Below, one piece after another: positions 33,391 to 43,163 of a stretch of 64,000 bases of DNA (position 1 is its first letter; each line of letters begins with the position of its first letter). This DNA comes from Holacanthus passer (lineage: Eukaryota > Chordata > Actinopteri > Pomacanthidae): contig JAFREQ010000047.1 in the NCBI GenBank assembly GCA_025331565.1, forward strand, positions 2,656,001 through 2,720,000, given 5' to 3'. Under the pieces are notes generated by a model. The model saw nothing but the letters and a program-made list of their open reading frames with translations, had not been told where the DNA came from and ran no database searches. Position numbers and translations under genes: made by a program.

Positions 33391-33475
33391 TATGTGCTGA
33401 GATCAGAGATGTTAAATCTTTCTCCAGTGACAGTCAGAGAAGAGACATGACAAACTCATCACATCTAGAACACAA
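33391..33475 (-). ncRNA. SNORD111-type box C/D snoRNA, copy A (sf3b3 intron 1)
   Basis: On the minus strand box C is GTGATGA (33456-33462) and box D is CTGA (33403-33406), 60 nt end to end. An internal box D' CTGA lies at 33434-33437. The guide just before D' is TCATGTCTCTTC, complementary to GAAGAGACAUGA in 28S rRNA; the fifth nucleotide before D' pairs with the second G of GAAG, which fits the G3923 target I recall for human SNORD111. Flanks can pair (CTAGA with TCTCAG, one bulge). Human SNORD111/111B also lie in SF3B3 introns. Host and snoRNA share the strand, so it would be released from the debranched intron. It starts 58 nt after the splice donor. Confidence 0.88.
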
Positions 33476-33533
33476 GCTGGTCTGCATTACCTTAAAGAGA
33501 GAAAGAGAAACAAAATGTGACTAAAGATCTCAC

Positions 33534-33675
33534 CTGAGAAGTTCCCATGGATGGCATGAGTGATGCCCGTGGCACGCTGCAGGGTGATGTTGTACAGAAA
33601 CATGGCTCCCTGTCTGTGGCTTCCCCACAAGGATGTTCAGAGGGCTGCAAACGGAGCACTTAGCCCAGCTCAAAC
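33534..33675 (-). CDS. sf3b3: sf3b3 coding exon 1 (residues 1-23, with 72 nt of 5' UTR)
   Basis: The start codon is at 33601-33603, followed by a frame beginning MFLYNITLQRATGITHAIHG, the conserved N-terminus of SF3B3. The leader part (33604-33675) begins after a CTCTACAG acceptor and contains no upstream ATG. The exon ends TCA G|GTGAG, leaving phase 1, which joins to GA ACC of exon 2 to rebuild Ser-Gly-Thr-Lys. These residues begin the first strand of beta-propeller A. Confidence 0.96.
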
Positions 33676-34315
33676 CTGTAGAGACACAATGGAAAATAAA
33701 GACAGGGGATTTATGTATGGTCAGTAATATTTCTGTTCATACTGATAACACCACCAATCTTATACAACGTGTCCTTGCTCGCCAATGTGTTGACTGTTTG
33801 AGAGGGACATTCAAACTGAACTGAGCTGCACTGTTCAGGAAGTAGCACTGTCGTAAAATTAACTACCTCTCAAAAACGAATTAAATCCTCAGAATAAAGC
33901 CATTAGGAGTTAGTGGAGGGTTAAAACGTTTGCTGGACACACAGACTGAACTTATGGTGTTACTGTTTACATGCATATAACCGATGAGCACTGCTAACGT
34001 TAGCTTAGCAAACATGAGACTAACTTTATGCTTAGCAATTCTGAATACACAAAAATTGCTTTAGTTTGCTAACCTAGCTCCTTTATTACAAAGCCAATGT
34101 AGCACAACGTGACCTATTTTTTTCTCTGCTAGTTTTAGTAGGTAAAAACTGTGCTCACAATTAGCCCATGTATTAAGTTGAGTCCATTCATTGAAAGCGC
34201 CACTTTTTCCTGACGCTATCTCTCCATTTTCTTGCACTATTACTGCCCAATTTACACGCATACAACGTCCATCTGAATGCGGACGAGCTGTAGATTTGTA
34301 GAATAAAATATTTAC

Positions 34316-34560
34316 CGGCGTGTTCGATAAGATGATTCTGATTTCAGATGGATAATGTCTCATTTACGCCAACACTTTTCTTTCAACTTCGTGAAGCCGA
34401 CGATTAGCCGCCGTCTTTGGGTCCTTCATCAGCCAAGTCGCTGTCATGTGAGGTGGCCCAACAGTGCCTGACGGAAATCGGAGAAATCTTGCAGCAGCGC
34501 CAAGTCTGCAGCAGATGTCGACAAAAGACCTCAAGACCGATACAGATAAACACAAGCTAT
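34316..34560 (-). promoter_or_regulatory. sf3b3: Putative sf3b3 promoter and non-coding first exon
   Basis: Upstream of the ATG exon a CTCTACAG acceptor at 33676-33683 shows that the leader is spliced, so a non-coding exon must lie further right. The block here is locally rich in CpG (about 34380-34530). The best minus-strand donor is CGCCG|GTAAAT, with the exon ending at 34316. No TATA box is evident, as expected for a housekeeping gene. A second weaker donor (GGC|GTAAAT) lies near 34362. The transcription start is a guess. The short reading frames that cross this block match no protein I know. Confidence 0.45.
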
Positions 34561-35334
34561 TTCTTACTACATTTATTCTTAGGATATTGTTTTATTTTAT
34601 TTCATACACGTCACCCATTGGCAATATAGCAAACCTCCTCTAATATCTTATGGTATTTACTATTATTTCATTCATCACTATGCATATTTACTCCGAAAAT
34701 GATTATATGATATCAACAGTTATATGATATCAAATTGAATAACCTACATACACTGTTATGGTCTGACAGGTCCGCTAGTAGCTCCATGTATACAAACACG
34801 TGTTCTGTGGCCAAACACAAGTAAAAGTGAAAAATCACTGAGAGTGTATGTCAATAAATGTGTCAAACGTGATCAAATTGTGCACAAAACTGAATTCTTG
34901 AATTGTTTTAATGGAATGGTTCAGCCCAAAAAATAATAATAATATTTTTTCAGCCAGTGTAGGCATCATTGAATCCTCATGGAAATGTTGGGAGAAGAAA
35001 AATAACATAGCCTTTGTTTTTGTCTGATAGTGTCAATTTTTGTTTCATCTAATGACATAAGAAGACATTCAATGTAAATAATTCACTGTTCAAGAGGTTA
35101 ATGCATTGTTGCATCATTGTTCTTACATCATCTTGGGATGACATATGTTGGAGGCCAAAATGCATTGAGTCAGTGGTCAGGTAGTGTGATTTACACCAGA
35201 ACAGAAGTGTTATTTTCCAGTTGGATCATCAGGGGTCCCCAAGGTGGTGAGGTAGTCGTGATGGTGCACAAGCCACAGCTGACGCTTACATCTGGAAATA
35301 AGCACAGTCACTGTGCATGGTATCTCTCCCCCTC

Positions 35335-35336
35335 CC

Positions 35337-35384
<48 letters not shown>
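35335..35384. repeat. (CT)n(CA)n compound microsatellite
   Basis: A CT run passes directly into about 17 CA units. Length variation between individuals is likely. Confidence 0.95.
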
Positions 35385-35385
<1 letters not shown>

Positions 35386-36779
35386 GAGACCATTACAGGA
35401 GTCAGGTGGACTGTTGACAGACTTTTTATTGCCATGCTGGCCTTATGTTTGGACAGGATGTAGACTGAGAGGAGATGACTCCTCTTTCTGACAATACTTA
35501 ATATCAGCCCTGATGGCTTCTCAGTGCCATGGTCCATTTAATGTGCTGACTGAACCAGAAAATGAAAACTGAGCAGAGCTGTTCTGGCAACCTGATGAGC
35601 GATAGTGTCTCACACATTTTAAAACACTGAAAAATCCCCTGTGCAGCAGTGCAAGTTGAAGTTGGTGACTGGTGAGATTTTATTACTTTACTATCACTAC
35701 TACAACATGGCCTAGGGATGGGTGAACTCTGTCCTGAAAATACAGTGCGAATAAAATGAGTGGGTTAATATACTCATGTTTGGTGTGAATCAAGCAGGCA
35801 GTGGTTTGTTTTTCAGTGCATCCCATTATGATGAATGATTTAAAATAAATGTTCAAATATTCAGAGGTGAGTTTTCAGCCTGTTTGTGCAGTCGCTGACT
35901 TTAAATGAAAAGACTGAGGTTCTCTTTAATTGAAGTGGTTTTGCTCTTCTGAATATCTTCCTTTGAAGGATTCACTCATTGTTACTGTAAAGCTAGGGGC
36001 TCACTTCATTAGAAGGCTACCCTTGAGATTGCTTTCAAAGTAAAAGCAGCAAAGTCATGAAAAACAAATGTGTATTGGCAACATGTCAACAACAAAATGT
36101 ATTTAAACATTTCTCTTCACTATTTACTGTCTTTTTGTCTGAGCCATTTTAGAGCTTTATCTCCTGGCTCTTTGTTTCCTCCTCTTTTTTGTAAGCATAT
36201 TTATATTATTTATCACTGGTTTAAATAAAGGCAAACAGATTAGATTAGCCTAGAAATGTAAAAGCTCAGATATAAGGCAGATTGATGGAAATGTCAGGGA
36301 TCTGAAGGAACATGTGCATATGCTTTGAAAATGCCCTTTATTTGAGACTTACAGAATAATGTCCACAAATGCATTTGTGATTTTTCAAGTCATTGATTTC
36401 AATCATAGACTGTATAGCTTAGTTGACCCACTTACGTCAATAGTTCCCCTCAGATATGATCAAGTCCAGCTTTCTGGTGGGGAGGCCGGTTTTGTTGTGT
36501 GGCTGGAAGATTCAAAGGGAACCATCTTTTCATGAATGGATTATTCAGTTAGGCAAATTTTTTTTTTTTAAAAATAGCCTTTTATATTAAAAAATCTCAT
36601 TCAGAAGGAGAAACCATTATGTGACTGAATACACTGGACTCTATCAGCACTATGAATAAGTGTGTTGCTGCAGAACAAAACAAGATGAATAGGACTTTGC
36701 ATAGGCTATATTGAAGGATTATAAAATAAGAAGCATATACATATTGGACGACTATGGACAGCAGGACATAAAACACTTT

Positions 36780-37165
36780 TATGTCCATGTATGTATGTGT
36801 GTGCATGTGTACACATGTAGCTATGTATTTGGTTATGCATATATCTGTGTACAAATAAATAAATATATGTATACAGTATATAGGCTACAGTTTACTGTAT
36901 ATATATCTTTTATATTTATGTATCTATATATTGGGTCTTAAAATTAATGTATTATGGAATTTTGTACTCGGTGTATGTACATGCATGTATATGTGCATGT
37001 GTGTATCTACTGTGTGTGTGTAGATATGTATGTGTACATGTAAATAAATATATGTATACAGTATATAGGCTACAGTTTATTCTATATATATATATTTATT
37101 TAGTCTGTATATTGGTTCTTATGATTAGTGTATTAGGGAGTTTTGTATTGGTTTATACAGGAAAA
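36780..37165. repeat. About 185-bp TA/TG-rich tandem duplication
   Basis: The word AAATAAATATATGTATACAG followed by TATATAGGCTACAGTTTA occurs at 36857 and again at 37042. The flanking TATGTGTGTGCATGTGTACA-type and GTATTAGGGA/GTATTATGGA-type segments repeat in the same order, so two adjacent units of about 185 bp are present. Confidence 0.75.
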
Positions 37166-37323
37166 TTTATAAAATATAAATCATAAAAAACTAAATCTGT
37201 ATTTACTTTTATGTTTTTATGTGTTTGGTTTTAAAGTCTTTTATTTTCGCATCAGTTTATAGGTTTTAAACACACTCGGTATTTTAATTGTGAAAAGGTG
37301 TAACAGGAAGTTGTAGATTCATG

Positions 37324-37753
37324 CTAGTTAGCATGAGGTGTCCACCGGGTTGTGGAGGACCGTCCCTCCCAGGAAGACACCGTCCGACGCCGCCTCCCGC
37401 TCCTCCTGCCCGGTGGCTGAGGGCCGTCCTGCAGAGTCCAGTCCTCGGTCTCCCTCTGGTCCAGGACTCTGCCTCCTCTCGGGTTAGCAGCTTTTAGCCT
37501 CTTCATCATCTGGCACCCGTCGCTTTTTCGCTCAGCTACGTTAAAACCGCTATTGTCTTTTTTTTCATGATGTCGCTACCCGTTTAAATTCCGTTACGCG
37601 TCCGGCTCTTTGCATCCAGAAAGATCCCGGTTCAGGCGACACGAGCGGCGGCTGCCAGCGCCGCTAGATGCCCGACACAAGCAGCAGCTGAGGCGGCGAG
37701 CGGGGCTGAACAAGGACCGCTGACGCTGGATCTTCACCCAGAAATACAACAAG
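37324..37753 (+). other. CpG-rich promoter and putative non-coding first exon of an unidentified plus-strand gene
   Basis: This block is much richer in C, G and CpG than its surroundings and ends with AACAAG|GTGAGC, a near-perfect splice donor at 37753/37754 on the plus strand. The likely exon (about 37600-37753) has no long open frame; an ATG at about 37668 gives a seven-codon upstream frame ending before the donor. I take it as a 5' UTR exon of a gene divergent from sf3b3. No coding exon belonging to it was recognised in the remaining 26 kb, so the gene is unnamed. In mammals cog4 lies divergent to SF3B3, but no cog4-like sequence is seen. Confidence 0.5.
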
Positions 37754-38264
37754 GTGAGCAAACACGTTTCTTCTGCAGCCGGTGTGTTTGTGCTGGTCAT
37801 GATGAGGAGACATGCATCCTCCTCCTTCTCCAGTGTGAGCTGCTGGTGTCGGAGGCCATCGGCTCTGTGCGTGGCCCTCTGCCCGGCCGGAGGTGCGTCG
37901 TCGGGGGCTGACCTGCCTCACAATGTCCGCCGCTTTTGTCGCCATCACAAAACTGTGGCCACTTGTCTTACCCCAGCTTTGCCTGAGCCCCACGTTTAAT
38001 CCAGTTTCTCCTTATAATACAGTGAGAAAAGTTGCAGTAAAAAATGCCTGGGATCCACTTTGAAGTCAGATTTCATTCAGGGATCACTCAGGTCAATCTG
38101 TATATTTTATAACCAAACTCTTTCCCAAAGTATTTCCCTAGAAATTCAGTCAGTGCACAGATCACTATCCCTCAAAATACAGTCTCCTTTATGGCTTTGA
38201 CATTTTGCTCCCAAATGGCATTAAATGCAGTGACTGGGCTAAAGCTTGACATTTAAGCATCCTT

Positions 38265-38457
38265 CCCTGGTTTCTTTCCTCCTCTTCCTCCACCCTCCCT
38301 CCATCACCACCTCACTGCCCCCCTCCGCTCTTCTCCTTTTTCTTTATGTACTTGACACCCATTTGCCCTTCTCCCCATTTCTTCCTCCCCCTTTGTCCTC
38401 TCACCACCACCACCCCCCTTCATTCATCTCTCTGTCGCTCTTTTTCCCCCCTCCATC
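38265..38457 (+). repeat. Long pyrimidine-rich tract
   Basis: About 190 bases that are almost entirely C and T on the plus strand, with CCACC and TCCTTT words. Such tracts can form triplex DNA or act as splicing-factor binding sites. It ends next to a weak exon-like segment at 38470-38550 that I do not call. Confidence 0.6.
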
Positions 38458-39370
38458 GATTTGCCTGGAGGTGTTGCTAAGAGACAACACCAGTCTGAGA
38501 GCCATGAAGGATCGAGTAGATGCAGGGTCGACGTCGCCTGCTCAGTGAAGGAGGTGAAGATTGAGAGGGGAGAGCCTCTTCTCGTCTCCTCTCTCTGCGT
38601 TTTGATGGTTTTAGTTGACGATTGCATCCTCCCGTCTGATTTGGTAGAGAAGTCGGAAACTGTCTGTACTGTAGGAAAAGAGAAGGTGGAGACGTTGTGC
38701 CTGAACATGCTTCTGCAAAGTACACATAGATGACTTTGCATTGGTATGAAGAGAGGGTGCAAAGAAGTTGTTGCCTTTAGAATCACATGTTGTGCAGCGT
38801 GAAGTTGAGCCAGTACCCAACACTAAAACAGAAAAACCCAGTTGTAACACACACACACAGTTCGAGTCTCACTTTGACTATGAGAAGTGAGGAAATAGTG
38901 GGAAATAATCATCCCAATTTCCCAGAGCCTAAGCTGACATCCTCAGATGTCTTGTTTTGTATAGTTCAGAGGGAAGCAAGAAACAGAAAATGTTCACCAG
39001 TGTTCCAAAAATTGGATTCATTTTTCTGTTTGTTGATTAAATCAATAAATTAACTAATCATTTCAGCCCTATTGTTAAATGCACTTTACTATCTAAGATC
39101 CTTTAGATAAGGCCGACCAGAAGATGGAGGATGCAGAGCTCGAGCACTTAAGTAACCAGACATGTTGTATTCATGAGCTTTCCTCCACCTTCAACACACT
39201 GCGACCTGGAGTGCTATTACATCTCCTCTTTGATCTTGTTCAGTAGTCCATTTATGTTTTTTTCCATTCTACAACATGTCAAAGTTTTCTTTTTAATTTG
39301 ACCAATTTCATGCAGGTTTATTTGTATGCCCAAATAAAGCAATGTTGGTGACCAGTAGTACTGTAAAGAG

Positions 39371-39680
39371 TAGAGCTGCAGTGATTAGTAGTTGAATTGA
39401 TTAGACGATGGAAAGAAAATTAATTACCGACTATTTTGATAATCGATCAATCGTATTAAACACTTGCTGGTTCTTAAATGTAAGCTGCTGTCACTTATGA
39501 TAGTAAAATGAAGGTTTTAGACAGTTGGTTTGACAGTGATTTGAAGAGGGTAGTTTGGGTTCTGGGGAATTGTGATGAGCATTTTTCAAATTTTTTTGAC
39601 ATTTTATAGACTAAGCGATTAATCAATTAGTTGTGGAAATAACCAGCAAATTAGTCGATGATGATGTTAGTTGCAGCCCT
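39371..39680. mobile_element. AGGGCTGCAACTA-family hAT-like MITE
   Basis: The ends TAGAGCTGCAGTGATTAGTA and (inverted) AGGGCTGCAACTAACATCAT are terminal inverted repeats. The interior shares GATAATCGAT, TTTAGACAG and GTGATGAGCATTTTTCA words with copies at 47276 and 61187. No coding capacity. Confidence 0.65.
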
Positions 39681-39834
39681 CATGCTCAGTGGAATAGATG
39701 CTGGAAGTTAAAAAATAATCAGTGAGAATACAAAAGAAAAGTACACTGGAATCAGAGCTGCCTTAAAGCCCCGAAAACCCGGCTTCAAAGCTTGAGCATT
39801 TTGCCACAATATTAAATATTAATGACTAAATTAC

Positions 39835-40361
39835 AGAGCCCCCCTGAGGTCAGCTGAGAAAAAAAAAAGTCATGTGTAAATCTGTACTCTCGGGTTACAA
39901 ATCTGTGCCCGTGGATAGAGGTGTGCCGTATCATATCCTTCACAATAATACCGGTAGCGTTTTTAATACGAAGAAATCCCTGCACATTCACAATTGAAGT
40001 CAAACTAAGCCTAAAAAAAAGGAATATCTGATAGACTGGAGTAGAGCAGGCGCATTACAGCAAGATCTCTATATACATGTTATTACAATATGGATTATTA
40101 TGGGCAAAATAAATAGCCTTAACCAAAATTAGGTCATTGTATTAAATAGTAATATAGACACGTGAACGGAGGTCAGCGATGTCATCAAAACAGAGAGACA
40201 GGAGGAGGAAAGCAGCCCGTCAGTGGATGTGACACGATTACAAATACATCGAAAATCCTTGTGCACGTTTACAAATCCGAGGGCGCGGATTATGAAACCG
40301 TGCTCTCAGATTTGTAAACCAAGGAATTTTTTTTCTCAGCTGGCCCCAGGGAGGACTCCTC
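39835..40361. mobile_element. TIR DNA element with near-perfect target duplication
   Basis: Long imperfect inverted repeats can be followed for about 70 bp: the left end AGAGCCCCCCTGAGGTCAGC runs on to TGAGAAAAAAAA and ACAAATCTG, and the right end read inverted gives GAGGAGTCCTCCCTGGGGCC, then AGCTGAGAAAAAAAA and ACAAATCTGAG. The flanks ACTAAATTAC and ACTAAATAAC match at 9 of 10 bases, a direct target duplication of 8-10 bp. This fits hAT (8 bp) or Mutator-like (9-10 bp) insertion. The interior is non-coding. Confidence 0.7.
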
Positions 40362-42549
40362 ACTAAATAACCCAAAATCTAAGTTACAAGACATCAAAAG
40401 CTGTGACATCATATATTTTTCAAGTACAAAGTAGAGAAATACAGAACTCCCTAAAGTGAAATATAAAAAAGTGTAACTAAACGTCGTGTCCATGTAGGAC
40501 TCACTCATAGTAAGAAGCTGATTGAGAAAATACATTTTCAGGGCCTGTAGCGTTTCTATTGTATTCTTTATAACCAGTGAACTCGCTGTATAACCACGCT
40601 GATAACTGCGTCCCTGCCTCTACCTGCCTGGTCTTAAAGTAAATGTCGGTATATTAGCTCATGTCTCTCTCATCGCTTCTCTCTTCTCATCCCGTGTTTA
40701 AAAGAGCACAACAACACTTCATCCTCTAAGGAAACCCGGGGGCTTAGATGTAAGTCTCACACACAGCTTAGCAGTCCACGTTGAGAAGTGTCATAACCTT
40801 CAACCTGGCCTCCTGGTTTAATCATAGAACTGTTAACACTAAGAAGAAGTCATCTGGGGAAGTCGGATCACCGGCAACAACAACCCCTCAATATCTCAAC
40901 ATCACAGTAAGTCATTGTGGTTTTTAGTGGCAGAGAAGCTCCTGTAGGACCCACCTCACCACCCTCCACTGTTTCCATAAACTGCCTCCCTCAGGTTGTA
41001 GGACCACAGGCGAAAAAGAATCTGCTTGCATCTTGTACTTCTTCTTACATAATTTCACTTTTGGGACCCAGTTTTTAAAGGCATTTTAGTAACTATGTTT
41101 CTGATAAGTTCCTGTGGTAATGAGTACAGGAGTTGCCACACACCACGTGCATCCAGTGCATTGAGCACAATGCTCAAATTTCCATTCTGGATGTTTCCTG
41201 GCTTTAAAAAGAGGCTTAGATGCTGCAGCAACAAAGCAGGCCTTGCTTTGTAATCATGGCCAATATAACACCCAAACCCCTTCTAATTTTATGCTTGTAT
41301 AGACATTGTGTTTTGGCGCAGACTAAAACAACACTGTCCTAGTTGAAGCAGTCCTCAGCTTCTATACCACATTAATGTGATATTTTAATTCCTAACAGGA
41401 ACCAGAGTGGATCATCAATTTATTATAATTCATTGTTTTAAATCTGCTTTCTGTAAATTTTCATTTTGGCGTGAAACCCAAAAACATTCCTTCTGAGCCT
41501 GCAGTAATTTATGATGCTATCATGGGCTCTGAAGGTAAGATATGCACGAACTTACAGAATTATACAAATCAGCAAAAATATCTGCACACAGATTTTAATT
41601 TTAAAATTAAATGTAAACAAAAACTGATGCGCCAGGAAGAATCATTTATCATTCTTTATGTTTAATATTGTGCATTTTTAAGAATTTTCATACACACATA
41701 GCACAAATGAAGTTACTGTTTGAGCATGAAAATGTAGGAAAATGAAACTACTCCTGAAAAATATAAGATTTATATAGTTTTTAGTCTTCTCAAGGCTCAT
41801 CAATACCCCAAATGGTGCATTATAAGATTTTTGCATTTGAATCACATTTTTCTTGTTGTGTTTAAAGTCACACAAAAACAAAACGTGATATAACAGACCG
41901 TGAATTTGACTTGTGTATGATTATTGATATTATTTTCTCTGCAAGTCAATACAGGAAATAAAATGGACACACTTTGAAATGACAGATAAATCCTACCACA
42001 TGTTTTATCTTCAGACCAGATCACATTTCCTACAGTTAGAACTATCTGTGACAAGCTAACATGTGCGTAGAACAACCACTGTTACAAGGCGACAACGCTT
42101 TTAATGTGTCAGTGGCAATAAAATTTAAAAGGGCCTGTAATAAATGTGTCACACCGTAAAAACTCAGAGAAGCGACAGTGACCTTGGAGGTCTGAGAAAG
42201 TGCCATTCAATGAAAACCGGGCAAGAAACCGACTTCACTTGCTTCAAACAGCATCGTGCATGGACTTGAGAACCAGAATATCTGTTTATCTACTCTTGAA
42301 ATTAGGATGTGTGCATCTTCCAGTTTTAATCAGCCAATGAAATTCAAATTAAGAATATTGGTCCCAGCATAAGGAGAGTTTTTGACCCGTTGTTCAGCCA
42401 GTCCACCATATTGGTCCACACTGAAATCTCGACAACTATTGAATGGATTGCCATGAAATTTGGTGCAGACATTCATGGTGCCCAGAGGATGAATTATAAA
42501 AACACCATCATCAGGCTGAAATAGTAATTTTTCCTGTACTTTCCAAGAC

Positions 42550-42600
42550 TGGTTTAAGATAAGATATACCTTTATTCATCCCACAGTGGGCAAATTTACA
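42550..42600 (-). repeat. Short dispersed repeat tail directly 3' of the tRNA gene
   Basis: On the minus strand the sequence after the tRNA terminator reads GTAAATTTGCCCACTGTGGG, then GATGAATAAAGGTATATCTT. The same unit, ending in a CTTAT-type tail, occurs elsewhere in this window (2716-2760, 29487-29530, 33082-33135, and in part at 11230-11270). The unit looks like the 3' end of a short retroposon. Confidence 0.6.
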
Positions 42601-42609
42601 AAAGCAACG

Positions 42610-42683
42610 TGGCCCGTACGGGGATCGAACCCGCGACCTTGGCGTTATTAGCACCACGCTCTAACCAACTGAGCTAACCGGCC
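42610..42683 (-). tRNA. tRNA-Ile (anticodon AAT)
   Basis: The minus strand folds as a 74-nt tRNA. It begins GGCCGGTTAGCTCAGTTGG (A box), has anticodon loop CTAATAA with anticodon AAT, and ends with the B box GGTTCGATCCC and discriminator A. D, anticodon and T stems pair fully; the acceptor stem carries one G-G opposition that I also recall in vertebrate isodecoders. A TTTT terminator for RNA polymerase III lies 7-10 nt downstream (42600-42603). No degeneration is visible, so it looks like a working gene. It abuts a short dispersed repeat tail on its 3' side. Confidence 0.92.
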
Positions 42684-43125
42684 ATGTTTATGACCAACAC
42701 CTGCAAAACTAACATTATGGCCTCAGCTGTACTTTGGGCTATTTAATTTTAATTAAATAAGACAAATAATTCGCAAATAGCACATTAACACACTAACCTA
42801 CTTTAAATGCTAAACTTCATATTGCCACTGTTGGCATGTTAGCATGCTGACATTAGTATTCATCTCAAAGCACTGTCCCAAATTATGGCCTCAAAGAGCA
42901 GCAGGTGGTGGTCGTATGAAGTATACACAACATTGGAAGATTCTCTGAATGGAGAAAGCTGCACTTTTGTGCTACAGGGTTTCTTTCAGAGCACCTTAAA
43001 GTTACTCGGCTACCAAGTAAATTTTTAATGACCTTACCACTACCTATATGTAGACAATCCAATCAATAATGTAAACATATACTGTTTGACGGCTTTAAAG
43101 AATCCAATAATACCTGCAAATCTGT

Positions 43126-43128
<3 letters not shown>

Positions 43129-43161
<33 letters not shown>
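43129..43161. repeat. (AC)n microsatellite
   Basis: About 16 uninterrupted AC units. Confidence 0.95.

Positions 43162-43163
<2 letters not shown>

Larger units (their letters stand above)
5160..34560 (-). other. sf3b3: sf3b3 gene (whole transcription unit), splicing factor 3b subunit 3
   Basis: This span is the complete gene for the SF3b 130-kDa subunit, a core part of the U2 snRNP in the nucleus; SF3b holds the branch-point duplex, and the protein is also found in SAGA-type (STAGA) coactivator complexes. Twenty-six coding exons were placed by matching reading frames to the family, finding AG acceptors and GT donors, and checking phase at each junction. They sum to 3654 nt, giving 1217 residues plus stop, equal to the human length as I recall it. 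No frameshift, stop or missing exon was seen. The family fold is three WD40-like beta-propellers with a C-terminal helical part, as in DDB1 and CPSF1. Transcript ends are inferred: the start near 34.5 kb is uncertain and the end follows AATAAA at 5181-5186. Introns 1, 4, 5 and 10 host box C/D snoRNAs. Confidence 0.97.
34561..37323. other. Intergenic region between sf3b3 and the divergent CpG-rich exon
   Basis: AT-rich sequence without recognisable exons. It contains a CT/CA microsatellite at 35335-35384 and a tandem duplication at 36780-37165 just before the CpG-rich block. Confidence 0.6.

Noticed and set aside
34061..34363. 100-codon minus-strand open frame upstream of sf3b3
   Set aside because: It spans the inferred first exon and the following intron, begins in the leader and has no known similarity. 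At most it is an upstream open frame.
34400..38000. Search for cog4 as the divergent partner of sf3b3
   Set aside because: No cog4-like N-terminal sequence was found beside either the sf3b3 promoter or the CpG-rich block.
38502..38546. ATG with MKDR start, reminiscent of a syntaxin first exon
   Set aside because: Only four residues agree, the next residues do not follow any syntaxin, and the frame stops after 14 codons.
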